The notes beneath the pieces were generated by a model. It saw only the letters and a program-made list of their open reading frames with translations. It had not been told where the DNA came from and made no database searches. The position numbers and the translations under genes are program-made. A stretch of DNA of 64,000 bases from CAZGAQ01 sp964523405 (GTDB lineage: Bacteria > Planctomycetota > Phycisphaerae > UBA1845 > Fen-1342): NCBI GenBank assembly GCA_964523405.1, contig CAZGAQ010000002.1:1-64000 (forward strand). The letters run 5' to 3'. Positions 29,566 to 37,701 of this stretch are shown here, piece by piece. The stretch's first letter is position 1. Every line of letters starts with the position of its first letter.

Positions 29566-30867
29566 TTACTGCGGTTGCGAGCGGCGCACCAGGGCCTGCA
29601 GCGCGTATTGCGCATCGCTGCGCCGCAGGACCAGGCAGTGTCGTACCCGCAAACCGTACAAGCGGCGACAAGCATACAGGCTCGCACCGGCGCTGAACAG
29701 ATTTCCGAGCAGAACGGCCAGGGCCGCGCCGCGAATCCCCAGCAGCGGCGTCGCGATCAAGGTCACGCTCGTCACGACCACCAGCGTGCCCGCCAGCACC
29801 ATGGCACTGACGATCGCCCGCCCGTCGCTGGCGAGCACATTCGTGGCCACGTCGAACAGCGCGGCGAACACCAGCGATGGTGCCAGCAGAAGCAGTGCGT
29901 CGTTGGCCGCCACGAACTGCTGGCCATACAGCAGCATGATGACGTATTTGCCCGCCACGAGGAGTCCCAGGCACGCCGCGATTGTGCAGGCGACTTCCAT
30001 GCGGGCCGCCATCTCCGCCTGCCGCGTGCGCGTCTCCGCGGTCACCCCGGCCCACTTCGCGTACAGGAGCGGTCCCAACGCGATCGGTATCACGCTGATC
30101 AGGCTGCAGACCGCGCTCGCCCGCGTATACAGCCCGACGGCCGCGAAATCCTGCGTGAGCCACTTGAGGAGCATGACCGTGCCCGTGGACGCCAGCAGTT
30201 GCAGCAGATTCGCCGCCGCCAGCTTGATCCCGTAGGCCACCACCTCCCGCAACAGCTTCCAGTCGAAGCGGCAGCGCCAGCGCACGAGGTCGCGGAGAAA
30301 GTACAGCAGGCACGCGTAACTGACGAAGTAGCTCAGGGCTGCCGCCATGATCGCGGCTCCCGCGCTGACGGCGTGGGTGAGCCAGAGCATGCCCGCAATC
30401 CCCAGCAGCGACAGGCGGGCGGCCATGTCCACCAGCACCATCGGCCGGGCCGCCAGGCGCGCCACCAGCAACGCGCGGAGGTAGTTGGTGTTCAGTTGGA
30501 AGGCCGTTCCCAGGGCAAACACGAGCGCGGTCAGGACGCCCACCGGCCCGAAGTAATCCGTCCATCCGAGGACCACCGTGCCCAGGAAGACCGTCAGAAC
30601 CGCGCCGAGCGCGGCGCCCGCCTTCAGCGAGTTGGTCGTGACCAGAGTCGGATCGACCCGCCGGTTGTTCATGAAGTAGATGTTGGCGTTGCCCACACCC
30701 AGCGCGAGAAACGTGGATGCCAGCACGCCGGCATTGCGGAAGAGCTCGTACTGGCCAATCCGCTCCGGCCCCAGCAGCCGGGCAAAAATGACGCCCGCCG
30801 CCATGCTCAACGGAATGCCCGCGAACTGCCCGGCCGAGACCAGCAGCCCCTTACGCAACAGGCTCAT
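29566..30867 (-). CDS. Polysaccharide flippase (MATE/Wzx-like)
   Basis: The 433-residue protein has about 12 to 14 hydrophobic segments. The N terminus LLRKGLLVSAGQFAGIPLSM followed by FARLLGPERIGQYELFRNAG is typical of the oligosaccharide flippase/O-unit exporter family. It would move the lipid-linked repeat unit across the cytoplasmic membrane before polymerisation. Its ATG shares one base with the TGA of the upstream glycosyltransferase (TGATG), a sign of translational coupling. It is flanked by glycosyltransferases and followed by the polymerase-like gene, as in Wzx/Wzy-dependent systems. Confidence 0.86.
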   Translation of the reverse strand: MSLLRKGLLVSAGQFAGIPLSMAAGVIFARLLGPERIGQYELFRNAGVLASTFLALGVGNANIYFMNNRRVDPTLVTTNSLKAGAALGAVLTVFLGTVVLGWTDYFGPVGVLTALVFALGTAFQLNTNYLRALLVARLAARPMVLVDMAARLSLLGIAGMLWLTHAVSAGAAIMAAALSYFVSYACLLYFLRDLVRWRCRFDWKLLREVVAYGIKLAAANLLQLLASTGTVMLLKWLTQDFAAVGLYTRASAVCSLISVIPIALGPLLYAKWAGVTAETRTRQAEMAARMEVACTIAACLGLLVAGKYVIMLLYGQQFVAANDALLLLAPSLVFAALFDVATNVLASDGRAIVSAMVLAGTLVVVTSVTLIATPLLGIRGAALAVLLGNLFSAGASLYACRRLYGLRVRHCLVLRRSDAQYALQALVRRSQPQ

Positions 30868-32069
30868 CAGGAGCCCCCCGCGGGGCGCTCGGGCGACGCC
30901 GCGACAGCGGCCACCAGGCGGGCTTCGATCTGGTCCACAATGTGCTTCCAGTTGTACCGCGTGCGAATGCGCTCCTGGCCGACCCGGGCCATGTCCCGGC
31001 ACCGGTCCGGCTGCCCCAGCAACGCGATCACAGCGCGCGCCAGACCTGCGACGTCATGTGGGTCCACCAGGACGCCATTCTCCCCGTCGCCGACGGCGTC
31101 CGGAATGCCGCCCGCGCGGCTGCCGACTACGGCGAGTCCATGTGCGTTCGCTTCCAGATAGCTGATGCCGAATCCCTCGACCTCGCCCTCCGGGCCGGGG
31201 CGCGAGGGCATGACGTAGAGACTGCTGGCGAGATACGCGTCCCGCTTGACCGCCTCGGGTACCACGCCCAGAAACTGTACGCACGCGCCCAGCCGCAGTT
31301 CATCCGCCAGCCGCGCCAGCGCCGCGCGATCCGGACCGTTCCCGACGACCACGTAGCGCACCTCGGGAAACGCGCCGCGGACCTCCGGCAAGGCCCGCAA
31401 CACCGTGTCGATCCCCTTGCGCAGAATCACCCGCGCCACCGTCAGCAAAACCGGCCCCGCGGGCCAGCCCAGACGCTGCCGGGCGGCGGCCCCGTCCGGC
31501 TCCGCTACGATCTGCTCCGGGGGATACCCGCATCCCACCACGCAGACCGTCGGCAGCGCCCGCCCGCACAGGGCGCGCGCCAGACTCGCGCTGTACGTGC
31601 TGTTCCAGAACGTCCCGTGGGCGTGCTCCAGCATCCGCCGGCAACTCGCCCGCCGTCCGGGCACGTGCGTCACGAGCGTGGCCGCCACGTCCTCCCCGTG
31701 CAGAAACACGAAATAGGGGCGCCCGCAGGCCGGTAAAATGTTGCCCCACGTCGCGTGTGCGTTGCCGGCGAACACGATCTCCGGGCGCTGGGCCCGCACC
31801 GCCTGACGCACGACCCGGCCCGCGTGCAGACCCCAGAGCTGGTTCTCCACGATGCGCCGCCACGACGCCTGGGCGGCGGAGAACGGGCGCAACGGGCGCG
31901 TCACGCGAAAGGCGTCGCGCGACTCGTCCTCCGGTAGCCCCGGACCACCCTGCGTCACGACCACGACGGAGTGTCCGCGCGCGGCCAACTCGCGGCAAAC
32001 CTGGTACGACAACTCCGCGATCCCGCCGCTCTTGGGCTTGAAGTCCGTCGATAGAAACAAGATCCTCAC
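30867..32069 (-). CDS. Glycosyltransferase family 4 protein
   Basis: The 400-residue protein begins MRILFLSTDFKPKSGGIAEL, the usual GT4 N-terminal strand and glycine-rich turn. It continues with LLTVARVILRKGIDTVLRALPE and the donor-binding region PEGEVEGFGISYLEANAHG followed by GSRAGGIPDAV. It starts at GTG overlapping the stop codon of the upstream glycosyltransferase by four bases (GTGA) and its stop overlaps the flippase start, so the middle of the cluster is one coupled block. It probably adds a hexose or similar sugar to the repeat unit; the exact sugar is unknown. Confidence 0.88.
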   Translation of the reverse strand: MRILFLSTDFKPKSGGIAELSYQVCRELAARGHSVVVVTQGGPGLPEDESRDAFRVTRPLRPFSAAQASWRRIVENQLWGLHAGRVVRQAVRAQRPEIVFAGNAHATWGNILPACGRPYFVFLHGEDVAATLVTHVPGRRASCRRMLEHAHGTFWNSTYSASLARALCGRALPTVCVVGCGYPPEQIVAEPDGAAARQRLGWPAGPVLLTVARVILRKGIDTVLRALPEVRGAFPEVRYVVVGNGPDRAALARLADELRLGACVQFLGVVPEAVKRDAYLASSLYVMPSRPGPEGEVEGFGISYLEANAHGLAVVGSRAGGIPDAVGDGENGVLVDPHDVAGLARAVIALLGQPDRCRDMARVGQERIRTRYNWKHIVDQIEARLVAAVAASPERPAGGS

Positions 32070-33259
32070 TGTACCTGGACTCGGCGCGCCCCGGCCGGCG
32101 CCGCGAGCGCCCGCGCGTAAACGCGCAAGATGCGCGCGAGCCAGGCCGCGGTGGAATAGTCGGCCTCGACTTTACGCGTGGCTGCGGCCACGAGCGCGGC
32201 CCGCCGCGGCGCGTCGGTTAGCAGGCTCTCCAGCGCCCGTGCCAACGCGTCGGCGTCCGCCGGGGGCACCAGCAGACCCGTCTCGCCGTCCTGGATCAGT
32301 TCCGCTAGCCCGCCGATGGCCGAGGCCACCGGGACGCTATGGCACGCCATCGCTTCCATGACGGCCAGCGACGTCGCCTCGATGACCCCCGTGACCGGGA
32401 CCGAGGGAACCAGCACGGCCGTTGCCCGCGCGAACAGCGGCAGGAGCTGCGCCCGCGGGACGGAACCGAGGAAATGGGTACGCTCGGCCACGCCGCACGC
32501 CGTCGCGAGTTGTTCCAGTTCCGCGCGCAACGGACCGCCGCCGGCGATGACCAGTTGGGCGTGGCGTTGGGGCAGCCGCGCGAGCGCCTCGATGGCGTAC
32601 CGCACGCCGGTCTTGGGCACCAGGCGCCGGGGCACGAGGAAGAACGGCTCGGCCGGCGCCACGGCCGGGCTCGCCGCGGCCAAGGCACGGACCTCGTCGA
32701 CATGCACGCTGTTGAACACGACGTGCAGGCAGTCGGCCGGGACGGCGTAGTGCTCGCGGAGGATGGCGGCCTGTCCCGAATCGACCGGGATGAAGGCTCC
32801 GGCGGCGCCGTACGCGGCGCGCTCATAGGCGAGGATGCGGGCTTCGGTGCGCGGCAGGCCGCCGGCGCCGCGCATTTGGCGAAACTCGTACAGCGCCGGG
32901 CCGTGGACGGTCTCCACGAGCGGACGCGGGCGGTGGTTGCGCGCGCGCAGCACGGCATTCGCCGCGTACACGTCGTGGCAATGCACCAGCGTCGGCTCAA
33001 AGGAGTGCAACGCCGCCCCGACGGCGCGCGCCAGACCGGCGACCTGCGCTTCGAGCAGCGCCGCGTAGTACCGATCCGCGCTGCCCAGGGCCGCCGCCGC
33101 AAGCAGGGCGCGGCGCCAGCGCGGCGGCATCGAGAGACCGCCGTGCAGCAGGTGCGCCTCATGACCGGCGCGCCGCAGCGCCGCGATCAGGTCGACCACG
33201 TGCGTGCTGAGGCCGCCTTCGTGCGGGATGACCTGCTGCGTCACGACCAGTATCTTCAT
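32066..33259 (-). CDS. Glycosyltransferase family 4 protein
   Basis: The 397-residue protein starts MKILVVTQQVIPHEGGLSTH, with the acceptor half ending near FIPVDSGQAAILREHY. The donor half has VPRRLVPKTGVRYAIEALARL, SVPVTGVIEATSLAVMEAMA and SAIGGLAELIQDGETGLLVP, the standard GT4 pattern. It follows the epimerase gene by 30 bases and overlaps the next glycosyltransferase by four. A GAGG ribosome site precedes the ATG. Because the epimerase upstream makes UDP-ManNAc, this enzyme is a candidate user of that donor or a derived sugar, but this is inference from position only. Confidence 0.88.
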   Translation of the reverse strand: MKILVVTQQVIPHEGGLSTHVVDLIAALRRAGHEAHLLHGGLSMPPRWRRALLAAAALGSADRYYAALLEAQVAGLARAVGAALHSFEPTLVHCHDVYAANAVLRARNHRPRPLVETVHGPALYEFRQMRGAGGLPRTEARILAYERAAYGAAGAFIPVDSGQAAILREHYAVPADCLHVVFNSVHVDEVRALAAASPAVAPAEPFFLVPRRLVPKTGVRYAIEALARLPQRHAQLVIAGGGPLRAELEQLATACGVAERTHFLGSVPRAQLLPLFARATAVLVPSVPVTGVIEATSLAVMEAMACHSVPVASAIGGLAELIQDGETGLLVPPADADALARALESLLTDAPRRAALVAAATRKVEADYSTAAWLARILRVYARALAAPAGARRVQVQ

Positions 33260-33289
33260 CCCGCGTATCCTCGGCGCGCCCGGCGCGTG

Positions 33290-34417
33290 CTACTGCGCCT
33301 GTAGAATGGCGTCCAGCGTCCGCTTGCTCGCCTGGCCGTCCCCGTACGGATTCTTCACGACCGGGCCCGCGCGGGTGCCCGCGTCCAGCGTGGCGGCCAC
33401 CGCGGTCACGATGGGTTCCAGGTCGTTGCCGACCAGCTTGACCAGGCCGGCCTCGACGCCCTCGGGTCGTTCCGTCGTATGCCGCATCACGAGCACCGGC
33501 TTGCCGAGGCTCGGGGCCTCCTCCTGGATCCCGCCGGAGTCCGTCAGAATCAGCGTGCAGCGCTCCATGAGCCACGCGAACGGCGCGTAGGGCTGCGGTG
33601 ACAGCAGGTGCACGTTCGTCTGCGTGCCGAGGATGCGCCGCACGGGCTCCTGGACGTTCGGGTTCAGGTGTACCGGGTACACCCAGTGCACGTGCGGATA
33701 GCGCTGCGAGAGCGTCAGAATAGCCCGGCAGATGTTCTCGAACCCGGTGCCGAAGCTCTCGCGACGATGCCCCGTGATCAGCACCATGCGCCGGTCGCCG
33801 ACCTGCGCGCCCACCCACTGCTGAATCTGGGCTACTTCGGCCGGCGGATTCGTCTTGATGCGCTGCAGGACCCACAGCAGGGCGTCAATGACCGTGTTGC
33901 CCGTGATGATGATCCGATCGGCGGGCACATGCTCGTTCAGCAGGTTCTGTCGGCCCCACGCGGTCGGCGCGAAATGGAGATCCGCCAGTTGCGTGCACAG
34001 GCGCCGGTTGATCTCCTCGGGAAACGGCTGCCGCTTGTCGAACGTCCGCAGGCCCGCTTCCACGTGCCCGATCCGGATGCCCTGGTAGAACGCCGCCAGG
34101 GCCGCGGCCCAGACCGTCGTGGTATCCCCCTGCACGAGGACCCAGTCCGGACGCTCCGTGGCCAGCACGGGCTTCATCGAAGTGATGATGTTCGCCGTGA
34201 GGTCCGACAGATCCTGGTTGGGCCGCATCAGGTTGAGATCGACGTCCGGGCGAATCTGGAACAGCTGCAGCACCTGATCGAGCATCTCCCGGTGCTGGGC
34301 GGTCACGCAAACACGCGTGGTGAAGTCGTGCGGGCGGCGGAGGGCCTCCAGAATGACCGGTGCCAGCTTGATGGCCTCGGGACGGGTTCCGAACACGATC
34401 ATGATCTTCGTCGGCAC
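33290..34417 (-). CDS. wecB: UDP-N-acetylglucosamine 2-epimerase (non-hydrolysing)
   Basis: The 375-residue protein interconverts UDP-GlcNAc and UDP-ManNAc. Family motifs are IMIVFGTRPEAIKLAPVI, CVTAQHREMLDQ, VQGDTTTV, IGHVEAGLRTFDKRQPFPEE, LITGHRRESFG and LTDSGGIQEEAPSLGKPVL. The length is standard. It starts at GTG with AGAGG upstream and is the first gene of the polysaccharide cluster as read. Together with the UDP-sugar dehydrogenase at 61749-63389 it could supply UDP-ManNAcA, although that gene is 27 kb away and this pathway link is inferred. Confidence 0.95.
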   Translation of the reverse strand: MPTKIMIVFGTRPEAIKLAPVILEALRRPHDFTTRVCVTAQHREMLDQVLQLFQIRPDVDLNLMRPNQDLSDLTANIITSMKPVLATERPDWVLVQGDTTTVWAAALAAFYQGIRIGHVEAGLRTFDKRQPFPEEINRRLCTQLADLHFAPTAWGRQNLLNEHVPADRIIITGNTVIDALLWVLQRIKTNPPAEVAQIQQWVGAQVGDRRMVLITGHRRESFGTGFENICRAILTLSQRYPHVHWVYPVHLNPNVQEPVRRILGTQTNVHLLSPQPYAPFAWLMERCTLILTDSGGIQEEAPSLGKPVLVMRHTTERPEGVEAGLVKLVGNDLEPIVTAVAATLDAGTRAGPVVKNPYGDGQASKRTLDAILQAQ

Positions 34418-34587
34418 GAGTACCTCTGCGTGTTGAGTCGGTCGGGCAAACCGGTCCGCGCGTCATGCCGGCGCAAGCCCGCAGGTGGTCCGGCGCGCTA
34501 ATGGACCGGGATTCTATCGGTCATTCGCCGGCGTCGCCAGATGGGCGTCCGCCCGGCCCGCATGGGCGCAAGCGCTGCGCCCGCGCC

Positions 34588-35571
34588 TCATGGCCCGGGG
34601 GCGGTGCGCGTGGCCGGCGCGCCGGACGGGGATGCCGGGGCGGATGGGGGCTGGTGCTGCAGGAGCACGCCGGCGATCGCACGCGCCCCGCTCGCCCAGC
34701 GCCGCGCGCCGGGGTACACAATGGCCCATTGCGCCGCGGGGAAGCGCTCGCGCGCCACGGCCAGAATCTCGGGCAGTTGGGCGTCGCGCCACCACCAGAC
34801 GCGCGCGTACTCGCCCGGCTCGTCGCCATAGCAGTACAGCATCGGTACGGGGGCGTGCTTCGCGCCGCTGCGCAATCGTTCGGCCAACTCGCGCGTGCCC
34901 GGCTCGTTGTATTCGCGCGGGCCGAACAGCGTGTTGTGATCCACCAGCTCGGCGTCACAGACCTCTTGCACAACCCGGTTCACGCGCTGGTAGCGCTCAA
35001 ACCGGTCCGGGGCCCCCGATGTCGCCGGGTACCACAGGTACCGCACGTCCCTGGGGAGCTGCTGCAGGCAACGCCGCAAGCGCTCGAGGTCGATCTCCGC
35101 CCGGCCTTCGATGTAGTCGCGCACCGCGGTCTCGTTTTCGAAGAGCAAGGTGCGCTCCCCGGTGTCTTCGAGGAGCTGGGCTACGGAACGGGCAATCTGC
35201 TCCCAGCGCGCGGGACTCGCGAAGTCCTTCGGATCGAGCACCATGCTGGTCTTGAGCCCGGGAATGATTCGCAGGCCGGGACACTGGGCGCGCAGCGTGC
35301 GAAGCACGCCATAATCCTTGGGATAAATGACGCTCACGATGACACGGTCCGTCACCGTTTGCCATTCCCGCATCCCGCGCAGCGTCTCCTCGTGCATGCC
35401 GGGCGTCGAGGCGTATTCCAGCCACGGCACGATCACCAGCGGCGCCCCAGTCGGCGCCGAGGTGGGCGCCTGCGGCGCTGCGGCGGAAGATCCAGGCGGC
35501 CCCGCGGACCAGGCAGCCAGGATGCTCAGGGCGGCCAGCAGGCCCAGCACAGCCACGATCGCGGTTCTCAT
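34588..35571 (-). CDS. Secreted protein with an unrecognised beta/alpha-barrel-like domain
   Basis: The 327-residue protein has an N-terminal signal peptide or anchor (TAIVAVLGLLAALSILAAWS) and an Ala/Pro-rich linker, then one domain (about 44-310). Hydrophobic strand-like segments alternate with helices: PLVIVPWLEY, DRVIVSVIY, LRIIPGLKTS, TLLFENETAV, VRYLWYPA, APVPMLYCYGD and WAIVYPG, suggesting a TIM-like barrel. Glu145 and Glu147 lie on the fourth strand. The same domain forms the C-terminal part of the divergent lipoprotein at 35849. GGGAG precedes the ATG at 35571. Its place upstream of the polysaccharide cluster suggests action on surface glycan, perhaps as a glycoside hydrolase. This function is a guess; I do not recognise the family. 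Confidence 0.72.
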   Translation of the reverse strand: MRTAIVAVLGLLAALSILAAWSAGPPGSSAAAPQAPTSAPTGAPLVIVPWLEYASTPGMHEETLRGMREWQTVTDRVIVSVIYPKDYGVLRTLRAQCPGLRIIPGLKTSMVLDPKDFASPARWEQIARSVAQLLEDTGERTLLFENETAVRDYIEGRAEIDLERLRRCLQQLPRDVRYLWYPATSGAPDRFERYQRVNRVVQEVCDAELVDHNTLFGPREYNEPGTRELAERLRSGAKHAPVPMLYCYGDEPGEYARVWWWRDAQLPEILAVARERFPAAQWAIVYPGARRWASGARAIAGVLLQHQPPSAPASPSGAPATRTAPGP

Positions 35572-35848
35572 ACGGCACTCCCAGGATCGGCGAGCCATTG
35601 TACCCAGTGCCGGATGGCGGCTCCGGGGGCGCACGCCCCCAAAACGCGCTTATCGGGTCAACACACTCGGTCCAGTAGAACAGTGGGTCGCGCCGCGGCC
35701 CCTGCGGATTATCGGCGTGGGCGCAGATGTTTGTGCAGACCACCAGAACGCAAAGCGCCCATTTTGACACCTGCCGCTTCGTATCCAACCTTTGTAGGGA
35801 GCGGGATTTGTTGTGGCCCGCGCGCTGCGGGGGCGGAAGGGAAGAAGT
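35572..35848. promoter_or_regulatory. Divergent promoter region between the two paralogues
   Basis: On the plus strand a perfect TTGACA is at 35764-35769, but no good -10 box follows at 16-18 bases. On the minus strand TACAAT (plus 35597-35602) lies about 25 bases before the ATG at 35571, without a clear -35. Between them GGGGGCG and CGCCCCC (35625-35640) form a short inverted repeat. Shared control of both genes is possible but unproven. Confidence 0.35.
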
Positions 35849-37516
35849 ATGGCAGCCTCCATCTTGACGATCGCGCGGGTACGCGCGCGGTGCGCAGTGT
35901 GGGCCGCGGCCGCGGTGGCTGTCGGTCTCGGCTTGGGCTGTGGGGCCGGTTCCACGCCCAGCGACGCGCTGGATGGAACGACCTGGACGGCGAACATGTG
36001 GATGGCCAATCCGGACAAGACCGGCAATTGGCAGGACAGCACGAGTGACCCGAATGCGTCGACGGATGGTGTCGACGGCGCGAGTACCGACCCGAACACG
36101 GCCACTCCGACCTCCGTCGATCCGGGGACGAGTACGGGGGTCGGACAGACGCTGGGGCCCGTGCTGGACGTGGACACGCGCGAGCTGCGCTTCGGGACCA
36201 GTCTGAACGAGCTGACCTTTCGCATCCGGAACGTGGGCGGCGGGGCCCTCGTCTATAACCTGAGCGTCAATGTGCCTTGGGCGGTCATCACGCCCACCAG
36301 CGGCCAGAGTATCGGCGAATCCGATGTGGTCACCGTTCGCGTGGCGCGCACGGGCCTTCCCAGCCGGGAGTACACCGGCAGCGTGACGATTCTGGCGGGC
36401 GGGGGCGCGTCCGCGGCGGTGGCACTGTACCTGAGCGTGGGTGGGACGCGCAGCGCCATACTGCAGGTGAGCCCGGAACAGGTGGACTTCGCGCGGGGCC
36501 CGGCGCAGGCGACGTTGACGCTGCAGAATACCGGCGGTGGCTCCCTGGCGTACACGTTGACTGCGGACGCGGCTTGGCTGCGCCTGGGATCAACGTCGGG
36601 CGCTCTGGAGGCCGGGCAGACGAACGCGGTGGTCCTGACTGCGGATCGGTCGCAACTCAACGTGGGCGTGCACGAGAGCCGCGTACGCGTGCTGAGCGGC
36701 ACCTCCGAACTCGGCACGGTGCTGGTACGCGTCGACAAGCCGGTCACCGCCCCCCTCATCGTGCCGTGGATCGAGTGCAACGGCAACACGCCCGCCGAGG
36801 TCGACGTGGCCGTGGCGCAGGCGGCGCCGTGGCACCTCGTGACGGACACGGTCATCGTCTCGACGCAGACGAACAAGGCCTCGATCTACCCGCAACTGCG
36901 GACGCGGCTCGGGATGCGCGTCATCCCGGGGTACAAGACCAGCGCGGTCCTCGGGACCGGCAACTTCGCCGCGCCCGCGGGCTGGCAGCAGATCGCGGCC
37001 GATGTGGCCACGGCCGTGGCGCTGTCCGGCGAGACGACGGTGATCTTCGAGCATGAGAGCGCCGTGTTGAGCTATCTCGAAGGTACGGCGACGCTGGACC
37101 TCGCCCAGTTGCGCCAGTCGCTGGCCTACCTGCCGCGCACTGTCTCGTACCTGTGGTATCCCGGCATTACCTGGCCGGCGCCGGGGCCGAAGCGCGACCG
37201 CGCGCTCGCCCTCAACGCGGTGGCGGGCGAAGTGCTGCAGTGCCGCTTCCTGGATCACAGCTACGCACACCCGGCCTGGCCGACGTTTACGGATTGGATC
37301 AATGCGCGGCGCGACCTACAGAACCTGACGCCGCAGCCGAACGTGCCGATTTGCTGGACCTACTGCTGCGACGGTTTTTGCTACTGGGATCCCACGCAGA
37401 TCGGAACGATCCTCCAATTGCTGACCAGCTATTCTGAAGTCGTCATCTACCCGGGCGGCCAGCTCTCTGCCCAGACGGCCGCTGCGATGAATCAGGTGCT
37501 CTGGCCGGCGCCGTAA
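35849..37516 (+). CDS. Lipoprotein with two BACON-like domains and the unrecognised barrel-like domain
   Basis: The 555-residue protein begins with a lipoprotein signal peptide (lipobox LGLGC) and a Thr/Asp-rich linker (about 45-105). Two immunoglobulin-like repeats of the BACON type follow (about 110-205 and 210-295), with VNVPWAVITPTSG and ADAAWLRLGSTSG. Residues about 300-555 are paralogous to the protein encoded divergently at 34588: shared elements include IVPW(I/L)E, VTD.VIVS, IPG.KTS.VL, FExExAV and YLWYP, with Glu401 and Glu403 on the conserved strand. BACON domains often accompany extracellular glycan-active enzymes. The ATG at 35849 has GGAAGGGAAG upstream; the frame extends upstream to a GTG at 35813. 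The molecular function is unknown. Confidence 0.75.
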   Translation: MAASILTIARVRARCAVWAAAAVAVGLGLGCGAGSTPSDALDGTTWTANMWMANPDKTGNWQDSTSDPNASTDGVDGASTDPNTATPTSVDPGTSTGVGQTLGPVLDVDTRELRFGTSLNELTFRIRNVGGGALVYNLSVNVPWAVITPTSGQSIGESDVVTVRVARTGLPSREYTGSVTILAGGGASAAVALYLSVGGTRSAILQVSPEQVDFARGPAQATLTLQNTGGGSLAYTLTADAAWLRLGSTSGALEAGQTNAVVLTADRSQLNVGVHESRVRVLSGTSELGTVLVRVDKPVTAPLIVPWIECNGNTPAEVDVAVAQAAPWHLVTDTVIVSTQTNKASIYPQLRTRLGMRVIPGYKTSAVLGTGNFAAPAGWQQIAADVATAVALSGETTVIFEHESAVLSYLEGTATLDLAQLRQSLAYLPRTVSYLWYPGITWPAPGPKRDRALALNAVAGEVLQCRFLDHSYAHPAWPTFTDWINARRDLQNLTPQPNVPICWTYCCDGFCYWDPTQIGTILQLLTSYSEVVIYPGGQLSAQTAAAMNQVLWPAP

Positions 37517-37560
37517 GAGCCGCCACCGAGCGCGCGGCTGCGGGCGCAGGCGGTCGCGCG

Positions 37561-37566
37561 TATACT
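37561..37566 (+). promoter_or_regulatory. Possible -10 box upstream of the aminotransferase gene
   Basis: TATACT stands in a GC-rich stretch 136 bases upstream of the ATG at 37702. No convincing -35 hexamer is present, so this is only a candidate. Confidence 0.25.
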
Positions 37567-37701
37567 ACACGTCTGTCGAGGGTGCCCCGGGCGGAGCCGG
37601 CCAAAGATCGGCGCCGCCCGCGGCCGTGCGCGACCGCCAGAGGCTTGCCAGGAGTGCCGGCGAGGTCGCACGCGAACCCGCTCGGCACGCGGTGAGCCTG
37701 G

